Below are positions 38,365 to 44,189 of a stretch of 44,189 nt of DNA, one piece after another. Below the pieces are notes generated by a model, which saw nothing but the letters and a program-made list of their open reading frames with translations, made no database searches and had not been told where the DNA came from. Numbering within the stretch: position 1 is the stretch's first letter; each line of letters opens with the position of its first letter. Origin of the DNA: Microcaldota archaeon (GTDB taxonomy: Archaea > Micrarchaeota > Micrarchaeia > Anstonellales > Bilamarchaeaceae); contig JAFGCC010000019.1 in assembly GCA_016932815.1 (NCBI GenBank), positions 1-44,189 on the forward strand, read 5' to 3'. The position numbers were made by a program, and so were the translations under genes.

Positions 38365-40518
38365 TCACTGGTACATCTCCCCGAAATCATCCTTGAATTT
38401 CTTTACGCTCTCAACGTCCTTTTTCACAACGCGCGCACCCACTTTCTTGAGTGCCTCATCAAATTCCTTTTCCCCAACGCTCTCTTTCTCCGCGCGTATT
38501 GCCATCATCCCGGCTTCCCTGCAGAGGTTCTCAATGTCCGCACCGGAATAGTTTTTCGTTGCCGCAACGAGCTTGCCCAAGTCCACCCCACGCAGAGGCA
38601 TATCCTTCGTATGGACCTTGAATATCTCCTCCCTCCCTTCCTCAGAAGGAAGGGGTATCTCCACTACGCGGTCAAACCTCCCCGCACGAAGCAGTGCCCT
38701 ATCGAGCATGTCCGGGCGGTTGGTCGCGGCAATCACCACAACCTTCTTCATCGCCCTAAGCCCGTCCATCTCGCTCAAAATAGTATCCACAACCCGCTCG
38801 CTAACGAGGCTCCCCCCTCCCGCATCCAGCCCGCGCACGGGCGCAATGGCATCAATCTCGTCAATAAAGAGTATGCAGGGGGCCGCCTGCCTGGCCTTCC
38901 TGAAGAATTCTCTGGTAACCTTCTCGCTCTCCCCAACCCATTTGGAAAAGATTTCCGGCCCGTTTATCGCAATGAAGTTCGCCTCGGATTCCGTAGCAAC
39001 GGCCTTTGCAAGCAGGGTTTTTCCGGTCCCGGGGGGCCCATACATCAGGATTCCGCGTATCGGGCGTATCCCCATCTTCTCAAACACTTCGGGCTTCTGC
39101 AGGGGAAGGTCAACTAGTTCCTTCAATTCCGCTTTCACAGAATCCAGCCCTCCAACGTCCCCCCATTTCACGTTCGGCTTCTCAACGAACACCTCGCGCA
39201 ATGCAGAAGGGGTAATCCCCCTCATCGCGGTAAAGAAGTCTTCGCGTTTCACTTTCAAATTGTCCAAAACCTCAATTGGTATCTCATCATCTTCCAGGTT
39301 TATTTTCGGGAGCAGCCTCCGCAGGGCGCGTATTGCCGCCTCCTTGGTCAAAGAGGAAATGTCCGCGCCCGTATATCCGTGGGTGAGCCCCGCAAGCTCC
39401 TCAAGCTTCACGTTCTTCTCAAGGGGCATGTTCCTGGTGTGGATCCTGAGAATCGCCTTCCTCCCGTCCCGGTCTGGCACCCCAAACTCAATCTCACGGT
39501 CGAACCTCCCCGGCCTGCGCAAAGCGGGGTCCAGCGAATCCTGCCTGTTGGTAGCGGCAATTACGATTACTTCCCCCCTGCTCTTTAGCCCATCCATCAA
39601 AGTAAGCATCTGGCTTACCATCCTCCGCTCCACTTCCCCGGTCACTTCCTCCCTCTTTGGAGCAATAGCGTCAATCTCGTCTATGAAAATAATCGAGGGC
39701 GCATTCTTCTGCGCCTCGTCAAAGAGCTGCCTGAGCCTCTGCTCGCTCTCCCCAACGTACTTGCTGACCACTTCCGGCCCGCCAAGGTAGATGAAGTTCG
39801 CATCGCTCTCATTTGCAACCGCTTTGGCAAGCAAGGTCTTTCCCGTTCCCGGGGGGCCATACATCAAAACCCCTTTCGGAGGCTCAATCCCCAATTTCTC
39901 AAAAAGCTCGGGGTGCCGCAAGGGGAGCTCAACCATCTCCCTTATTTTCTGGATTTCCTCCCCAAGCCCCCCGACATCATCATAAGTGACCGAGGGCACG
40001 TTCGCCATCTCCTTTATCGGCTCCGTCCGTATCTCTATTGCGGTTTCTTCCGCAATCATAAGCGGCCCGCTGGGGAGAGTGCTTAAGACCACAAGGGGTA
40101 TCGGAGTCCCGAAAACCCCAATGGGCAGGACGTTCCCCTTGACTATGGGCCTGCCTACAAGCATCTTCTTCACATACTGCTCAAATCCCGCATGGAACCT
40201 CACAGGCTGCTGCGGGGCAAGCACGATTTTCTTGGCTTCCTTGGCTTCGGTTGCGGAAACCTTGACTTTGTCCCCAAGCCCGACCCCGGAATTCTGCCTG
40301 AGTATGCCGTTTATGCGCACATCCCCCTCCGCAGTATCAGAAGGGTGCGATGGCCAGACTATTGCGAACGCGGTTTTCTTCCCCTCAAGCTTTACAACGT
40401 CCCCGCTTGAAACCCCAAGCTGCTCGCGGACCTTAGTGCCAAGCCTCGCAATGCTCTTTCCAACGTCACTGCTTAGCGCTTCTGCCACCCTGAGGTAAAC
40501 CGTTTTTTTATCGTCCAC
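38365..40518 (-). CDS. cdc48: Cdc48/VCP (VAT) AAA ATPase
   Basis: The 717-residue unfoldase has an N domain ([20 protein letters not shown] to about 170) and two AAA domains, D1 and D2, each with Walker [16 protein letters not shown] and Walker [25 protein letters not shown], plus arginine-finger regions [15 protein letters not shown] and [15 protein letters not shown]. It extracts and unfolds proteins for the proteasome. It has the usual length for archaeal VAT, with a short acidic tail. It is in an operon with RPA (4 bases) and the membrane genes downstream. Confidence 0.97.
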   Translation of the reverse strand: MDDKKTVYLRVAEALSSDVGKSIARLGTKVREQLGVSSGDVVKLEGKKTAFAIVWPSHPSDTAEGDVRINGILRQNSGVGLGDKVKVSATEAKEAKKIVLAPQQPVRFHAGFEQYVKKMLVGRPIVKGNVLPIGVFGTPIPLVVLSTLPSGPLMIAEETAIEIRTEPIKEMANVPSVTYDDVGGLGEEIQKIREMVELPLRHPELFEKLGIEPPKGVLMYGPPGTGKTLLAKAVANESDANFIYLGGPEVVSKYVGESEQRLRQLFDEAQKNAPSIIFIDEIDAIAPKREEVTGEVERRMVSQMLTLMDGLKSRGEVIVIAATNRQDSLDPALRRPGRFDREIEFGVPDRDGRKAILRIHTRNMPLEKNVKLEELAGLTHGYTGADISSLTKEAAIRALRRLLPKINLEDDEIPIEVLDNLKVKREDFFTAMRGITPSALREVFVEKPNVKWGDVGGLDSVKAELKELVDLPLQKPEVFEKMGIRPIRGILMYGPPGTGKTLLAKAVATESEANFIAINGPEIFSKWVGESEKVTREFFRKARQAAPCILFIDEIDAIAPVRGLDAGGGSLVSERVVDTILSEMDGLRAMKKVVVIAATNRPDMLDRALLRAGRFDRVVEIPLPSEEGREEIFKVHTKDMPLRGVDLGKLVAATKNYSGADIENLCREAGMMAIRAEKESVGEKEFDEALKKVGARVVKKDVESVKKFKDDFGEMYQ

Positions 40519-40522
40519 AAAA

Positions 40523-41518
40523 TCACCTTATCTGCGCGCTCTCCACCTGCCCCCCGATTGCATCCTTGAACACCACGAGCACCCTTTTGCCCAGGAGCTC
40601 CGGATTCTTCATCTTAGATAGCATGCGCAAATCCATATCCTCCCTTATCTCTTTGAGGTTTAAAAATCTAATTAGGGCGTCTCTCCCAAGCGAAAACCTT
40701 TTCCCATCCCCCATTACGATTTCCCCCCCGCTTCCGGCATCCTCCCCGACTTCTATTCCCGCAAGCTCCCCGCGGTAGATGTTCTCCCTGTTTTTCCTAA
40801 GGAGCAGCCTGGAGCGCTCCCCCGCTATAACCTCCGCCCCGTTGTATTCAATCCCCTCAAGCAAGACGGAATCCCCGACTTTGAGGTGCTCTCCCTTGCG
40901 CGGGGAAGCAAGCAGAGAAACCGGAACCTCCGCGCCGCTTTCCCCGGATTCATCAGAAGAATCCGAAATGGAGAAAACGAACGCCCGCCCGCCCTCGCTC
41001 ATCCCGCGCATGGAAGAAACCCTCCCCATAACCGAGAACCTCCCCCCATCCCCCGCTTTCCCTACTTCGGAAACGCAAACCACTTCCGCCTTCTCCGAAA
41101 CCGAATAAGTGCTCTTATACCCCACATTCACCCTGCCCATTTTCACGTATCCCTTGCGCACTTCAAGAGTATCAAGGACATGCATCCCCCCGGCCTTTTT
41201 CGCATCCTCCCCCCAGAAATTCAACTGCCCCTCCCCGGAAGCATCGGAAATAATTAGCGTGCGAAGCATCGCCCCGGAAGGAAATTTGCGCAATTCCCCA
41301 ATCGCCTCAACCCTAACGCGCAAATCCACCGAAGCCATCCCCTCGCTGAGTTTCCCTACTCCCGCAACCGCGCTCTCAAGGAGCCCAAGTTCCGATGCAA
41401 CGAGCTTTGCCGCAGCCTCCCTGGTGAGCAACCCGTGGAACCCTTCTATCCTCTCCCGCATCTTCTCTTTGGCTTCATCCTCCCCCAACTTCGCCTCCAG
41501 GAGGGCAACGTAATCCAT
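40523..41518 (-). CDS. rpa: Replication protein A-like single-stranded DNA-binding protein
   Basis: The 331-residue protein has OB folds: residues about 60-165 (VEAIGELRKFPSGAMLRTLIISDASGEGQLNFWGEDA) and about 170-260 (RFSVMGRVSSMRG; VPVSLLASPRKGEHLKVGDSVLLEG), a pattern typical of archaeal RPA41-type proteins. No Cys4 zinc finger is visible. It protects single-stranded DNA in replication and repair. It is tightly packed between ybjQ and cdc48. Confidence 0.88.
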   Translation of the reverse strand: MDYVALLEAKLGEDEAKEKMRERIEGFHGLLTREAAAKLVASELGLLESAVAGVGKLSEGMASVDLRVRVEAIGELRKFPSGAMLRTLIISDASGEGQLNFWGEDAKKAGGMHVLDTLEVRKGYVKMGRVNVGYKSTYSVSEKAEVVCVSEVGKAGDGGRFSVMGRVSSMRGMSEGGRAFVFSISDSSDESGESGAEVPVSLLASPRKGEHLKVGDSVLLEGIEYNGAEVIAGERSRLLLRKNRENIYRGELAGIEVGEDAGSGGEIVMGDGKRFSLGRDALIRFLNLKEIREDMDLRMLSKMKNPELLGKRVLVVFKDAIGGQVESAQIR

Positions 41519-41524
41519 CTATTT

Positions 41525-41869
41525 TCACTCTTTGCCCGCGGATTTCTCCACTACCACCGCGGTTCCCGTTGCGGATAATAGCACCGTCGCCCTGAAGACC
41601 TCGCTCGTTTCTATGTCCATCCTCAAGACGGCGTTTGCCCCCATCTTCGCGGCATTCCCCTTTAGCCTCTGGAGCGCTTCCACCCTCGCTTTCTCCATCT
41701 CGGAGGTAAAAGAGCGCACCTCTCCCCCAAGCATCGCCTCAAATCCGGCAACGACTTTCCCCCCAAGCCCCCTAGTCCTGGCGGTAAGGCCGGAAACCAC
41801 GCCCAGCACCTTTTTCACCTTGTACCCCGGGATTTGCCCCATGGTAACGACCATAACGTCTTCATCCAT
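41525..41869 (-). CDS. YbjQ-like (UPF0145) protein
   Basis: From the ATG at 41869 the protein has 114 residues. GYKVKKVLGVVSGLTARTRGLGGKV, ALQRLKGNAAKMGANAVLRMDIETSEV and LLSATGTAVVVE are characteristic of the YbjQ/DUF74 pentameric family, often described as heavy-metal binding though its role is unsettled. The TTG at 41881 is a less likely start. It is first in the rpa-cdc48 operon and divergent from the NFACT gene. Confidence 0.88.
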   Translation of the reverse strand: MDEDVMVVTMGQIPGYKVKKVLGVVSGLTARTRGLGGKVVAGFEAMLGGEVRSFTSEMEKARVEALQRLKGNAAKMGANAVLRMDIETSEVFRATVLLSATGTAVVVEKSAGKE

Positions 41870-41903
41870 GCAAACTACCAATCCAGGAATTCCCTCCTGC
41901 CAT

Positions 41904-41912
41904 TTTTAATTA
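41904..41912. promoter_or_regulatory. Divergent TATA region for the NFACT gene and the ybjQ-cdc48 operon
   Basis: TTTTAATTA lies about 27 bases before the NFACT ATG at 41935, giving a leaderless mRNA. It is also about 35 bases before the ybjQ ATG on the other strand. Confidence 0.5.
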
Positions 41913-41934
41913 TTCTCATGCTAAACTTCCATTA

Positions 41935-42957
41935 ATGTCCGTGCGCACAATGGCGAACCTGGAATATTCCTTCATGGCCAGAGAGCTCCAGCCGATAGTC
42001 CACAAGTTCTTTGACCAGTTCTACGAGCTGGACGATGGGAGGTTCCGCCTCAAGTTCGGGCGCGACATCATAATAATAGAGCTTGGGACGCGCTTCCACA
42101 AGACCAAATACGTGGAGAACGCCCCTCCCGCAACCGCGTTTGCGATGAAGGTGAGAAAAGAGCTAAAGGGAAAGAGGCTCACAGAACTCTCCCAACATGG
42201 GAGCGACCGCATAATGGTGCTTGATTTTGAGGGCACGCAACTAATAGCCGAGATGTTCGGAAACGGCAACCTCCTCTTGGTGCGCGAAGGGAAAATAATC
42301 GCAGTCTATTCCAAAAAAAGGTGGAAGGACCGCGCCCTAATCTCCAAGGCCGAATACTTCTTCCCCCCATCTTCCACGAAAACGCTGGAAGAGATATTCG
42401 AGGATAATCCCGCATCCGCAGTAGGGGCCGCATTGCGTGACCTGGATATAGGCATGACGTATGTGCGAACAATCCTCAAAGCCGCGAAAGTGAAGGATTC
42501 AAAGAACGTGGATTCCCTCTCGGATTCCGAGAAGGCGGCAATCTCCGAATCCCTAAACGGCCTCCTCTCCCGCCTCAAGCCCGGAGTTTCCTACGATGGG
42601 GATTCCCCGAATTCATTCTCCCTCTGCGGAGGGGAAAAGGAGTTCCCCACCCTCTCGGAAGCGCTGGACGAGTATTTCGGCGCCCCGGAGTTCGTGCAGG
42701 AGGAAGCAGAAGAGAAAGAAAGCAATTCCGCGCGCCTAGAGAGGCTAAAAGAGTCCCAGCAAAAACGCCTGGACGAACTAACGGAGGAAGAAGAGGAAGC
42801 GAAAAAGTGCGCGGACTTCATCTATTCCCATTACGAGGATTTTGAAGCCCTGCTCCAAGCATACAGGAAGCAGGGAATAAAGCCCATAGAAGAGCTTGCG
42901 GAAAAGAGGGGATGGAAGCTAAACGTCAGGGAAAAAGTGCTGGAGATTTCCGCCTAG
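41935..42957 (+). CDS. Short Rqc2/NEMF-like NFACT-N protein
   Basis: Archaeal NEMF/Rqc2 homologues bind stalled 50S-peptidyl-tRNA complexes. This 340-residue protein has the NFACT-N (FbpA-like) domain (LQPIVHKFFDQFYELDDGRFRLKFG; RIMVLDFEGTQLIAEMFGNGNLLLV; helix-hairpin-like GMTYVRTILKAAKVKD) and the start of the coiled-coil (about 230-310). It then stops. The C-terminal coiled-coil and NFACT-R (DUF814) domain, which make full-length proteins about 600-700 residues, are missing and are not found elsewhere in the window. The stop overlaps the convergent gene in CTAG. Confidence 0.82.
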   Translation: MSVRTMANLEYSFMARELQPIVHKFFDQFYELDDGRFRLKFGRDIIIIELGTRFHKTKYVENAPPATAFAMKVRKELKGKRLTELSQHGSDRIMVLDFEGTQLIAEMFGNGNLLLVREGKIIAVYSKKRWKDRALISKAEYFFPPSSTKTLEEIFEDNPASAVGAALRDLDIGMTYVRTILKAAKVKDSKNVDSLSDSEKAAISESLNGLLSRLKPGVSYDGDSPNSFSLCGGEKEFPTLSEALDEYFGAPEFVQEEAEEKESNSARLERLKESQQKRLDELTEEEEEAKKCADFIYSHYEDFEALLQAYRKQGIKPIEELAEKRGWKLNVREKVLEISA

Positions 42958-43385
42958 GCCTTGCGCGCGCCATTCCCGCTTATGTTCTCCACCAGGTATT
43001 CTGCGAGCAGTTTCTTTGCCTTCCGCGGCCTATCCACGGTAATGCCTATGACCACGTGCTCCCCGTCTATTGAAACCTGGGCCAGTTTCTCCAGTTCTAT
43101 CTTCCCGTCAACTAGCATCTTGGCGATTTTGGAGAGGTTCCCGGGCTCGTTTGGTATCCTCACAAAAAGTATGTTGCCGGAACTAACCCTGAACCCGTTT
43201 TGCTCAAGGACTTTCTGCGCCTTCTGCGCGTTTTTTACCACGATGCTGATTATCGCCTTGCCCCCAACCGAGGTGCTGGCTATGGATTCTATGTTTATGC
43301 GCGCCTTCCCCAGTATGTAGGATATGTCGGCTAGCAGCCCCATCTTGTCATCCATTATTATCGTGACGTCCTTCATTTTTCCCAT
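42954..43385 (-). CDS. Tandem ACT-domain protein
   Basis: The 143-residue protein has two ACT folds: DDKMGLLADISYILGKARINIESIAS and PNEPGNLSKIAKMLVDGKIELEKLAQ, each followed by a beta strand. It is a typical small-molecule sensor without enzymatic or DNA-binding parts. A start at the ATG at 43376 (MKDVT) is also possible. It sits 8 bases after DUF424. Confidence 0.85.
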   Translation of the reverse strand: MGKMKDVTIIMDDKMGLLADISYILGKARINIESIASTSVGGKAIISIVVKNAQKAQKVLEQNGFRVSSGNILFVRIPNEPGNLSKIAKMLVDGKIELEKLAQVSIDGEHVVIGITVDRPRKAKKLLAEYLVENISGNGARKA

Positions 43386-43393
43386 CCCGCAAT

Positions 43394-43690
43394 TTAGAGC
43401 CTGTAGATTTGTAAATGCGGCACACCATTTATATACTTGATGTCCCTTTTTTGCACAATTCCCTCTTTGAGCGCAACCCCCACCGCTTTTTCCCCAACCA
43501 GGTTGGCGGACGCAAAATCCCCAAGCGCGGCCCGAACCTGCTCCTGGCCCGCAATCTCCCCCACATAAAAAGAAGAATGCGCCTTCAAATCCAATACGGA
43601 ATCCCCTTCTTCTAGCACCTTCCCTATCAGTTCCCTGTCGCAGGCTGCGACCACATTCCCCTCCGGGCTTTCCCTAACTTTCAGGTACAT
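43394..43690 (-). CDS. DUF424 family archaeal protein
   Basis: The 98-residue protein begins MYLKVRESPEGNVVAACDREL and matches DUF424: LIGKVLEEGDSVLDL, FYVGEI, ANLVGEKAVGVALKEGIV and the ending GVPHLQIYRL. The role is unknown; in some archaea it is fused or adjacent to translation genes. The frame is open through tRNA-Leu upstream, but that part reads the tRNA and is not protein. The ATG lies three bases after the tRNA 3' end. Confidence 0.9.
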   Translation of the reverse strand: MYLKVRESPEGNVVAACDRELIGKVLEEGDSVLDLKAHSSFYVGEIAGQEQVRAALGDFASANLVGEKAVGVALKEGIVQKRDIKYINGVPHLQIYRL

Positions 43691-43693
43691 AAT

Positions 43694-43777
43694 TGCAGGA
43701 GGCAGGATTTGAACCTGCGTAGGCACTAAGCCAACAGATTTTGAGTCTGTCGCGTTTGGCCGCTCCGCCACTCCTGC
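43694..43777 (-). tRNA. tRNA-Leu (CAA)
   Basis: A class II tRNA with acceptor GCAGGAG pairing CTCCTGC, discriminator A and no encoded CCA. The anticodon stem ACAGA/TCTGT encloses loop CTCAAAA (anticodon CAA). The long variable arm is TGGCTTAGTGCC and the T arm GCAGGTTCAAATCCTGC. No clear TATA box is visible upstream. Confidence 0.96.
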
Positions 43778-43816
43778 TCGTTTTTTCTCCGTCAAATGAC
43801 CTGAGCAAAAAACGGA

Positions 43817-43879
43817 TCGCGAAGCCTGCTTCGCGAGAAGAAATCCGCAGATTTCTCCGAATCAAAAAACAACGTTTTT
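43817..43879. other. Three tandem perfect hairpins upstream of tRNA-Leu
   Basis: TCGCGAAGC-CT-GCTTCGCGA (43817-43836), AGAAATC-CGCA-GATTTCT (43839-43856) and AAAAAC-AAC-GTTTTT (43865-43879) lie within 63 bases. The rest of the gap to the terminal repeat (43880-44103) has no supported gene, only a TATA-like TTTATAAT near 44050. Confidence 0.5.
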
Positions 43880-44103
43880 CTCCGTGTCTTTTTGCCTTTG
43901 GCCCGCATTCCTCCGCGTGTTTGGCTGCACTTGGGAACGCTGTGCATCCGCCTCAATCGTGCAAACATCCGTTTCCCGAATCCCAGCGCTCCACAGTTGC
44001 ATGAGCACACCCGATATGCACGAGTGCAACGAATTCTCTGCGCAAAAACATTTATAATGCGCCCACTCTTCCCATAAAAGCGTTTTCAGAGTTCCCCACT
44101 CCC

Positions 44104-44189
44104 AAGGCTGTCCGGTAACTGCTTAAAAATATAAGGGCTGGGTTGGTCCTGAGAAGTATGACCAACACAAAACCTCCCCAACCCAGGAT
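44104..44189. repeat. Right copy of the 86-bp terminal inverted repeat
   Basis: It is an exact inverted copy of bases 1-86. Reading outward on the plus strand it contains TTAAAAATAT (44123-44132), a TATA-like box, then the GGGCTGGGTTGGTCC stretch and the alternative-pairing arms. Both copies therefore direct any transcript off the end of the window. Confidence 0.97.

Noticed and set aside
43691-43795. N-terminal extension of DUF424
   Set aside because: These codons are the tRNA-Leu gene itself; the family starts at the ATG at 43690.
1-44189. Linear virus or plasmid with terminal inverted repeats
   Set aside because: The window encodes core chromosomal functions (GatDE, FtsZ, Spt5, RpoK, SRP RNA, SHMT) and no capsid, plasmid replication or packaging genes.
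1-44189. CRISPR array, IS element or rRNA gene
   Set aside because: No regularly spaced repeats, no transposase motifs and no rRNA-like conserved blocks were found on either strand.

Overview
The window reads as a stretch of archaeal chromosome. The evidence is archaeal-type informational genes (RpoK, aEF1-beta, Spt5, SecE, RPA, 7S-type SRP RNA, GatD/GatE, Bud32, Cdc48, archease, EndoQ), a tRNA-Trp with an intron in the anticodon loop, five tRNA genes none of which encodes CCA, and TATA boxes about 25-30 bases before many start codons, which implies leaderless mRNAs. Small genes, ATGA overlaps, a folate-type one-carbon module and several reduced or split proteins would suit a DPANN lineage (Diapherotrites or Micrarchaeota-like), but that placement is inference. 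There are no rRNA genes, IS elements, phage genes or CRISPR arrays. The two ends are an exact 86-bp inverted repeat of each other, so this is probably a whole assembly contig bounded by a repeat.

Layout. 0.1-7.3 kb: GMP synthase ATPase subunit, EndoQ and glycyl-tRNA synthetase, then a looser patch of small or lineage-specific genes (secreted VWA protein, winged-helix protein, tiny ORFs, a family-10 glycosyltransferase). 7.4-9.1 kb: a minus-strand cluster tRNA-Trp, rpoK, (tRNA-Ala 5' fragment), LAGLIDADG endonuclease, tRNA-Ala, tRNA-Ser. The endonuclease appears inserted at the tRNA-Ala 5' end. 9.1-13.7 kb: a possible ncRNA, a HEAT-repeat protein, a duplicated cysteine-rich protein, a DHH phosphoesterase, a strongly palindromic non-coding element and archease. 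13.7-18.4 kb: a membrane protein, an amidohydrolase and the folate genes purN, 5-FTHF cyclo-ligase and folC. 18.4-19.7 kb: two tiny ORFs and an ACT regulator. 19.7-27.1 kb: gatD-gatE, an unknown protein, a GCS2-type ligase, a stand-alone C-terminal domain of ribosomal protein L11, and a secreted beta-propeller protein. 27.2-31.9 kb: aEF1-beta with its zinc-ribbon partner, tRNA-Arg, a lipoprotein, ftsZ-secE-spt5, and MscS. 32-34 kb: glyA-folD. 34-36.8 kb: a 570-residue protein with tandem HTH-like repeats, a flavin reductase and SRP RNA. 36.8-43.8 kb: a minus-strand operon ybjQ, rpa, cdc48, a KOW/NfeD-like membrane protein, an M50 protease and bud32, divergent from a shortened Rqc2/NEMF-like gene, followed by a tandem-ACT protein, DUF424 and tRNA-Leu.

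How the genes fit together. GatDE makes Gln-tRNA(Gln) by transamidation. GlyA, FolD, 5-FTHF cyclo-ligase, FolC and PurN form nearly a full folate C1 pathway that supplies 10-formyl-THF to purine synthesis, and GuaA uses the purines. Cdc48, the NFACT protein and the M50 protease suggest a protein quality-control neighbourhood. The observations most worth follow-up are the tRNA-Ala/homing-endonuclease arrangement, the L11 protein lacking its N-terminal domain, the 86-bp terminal inverted repeat, the 87-bp palindromic element before archease, and a 10-codon ORF behind one of the strongest Shine-Dalgarno sequences noticed here.
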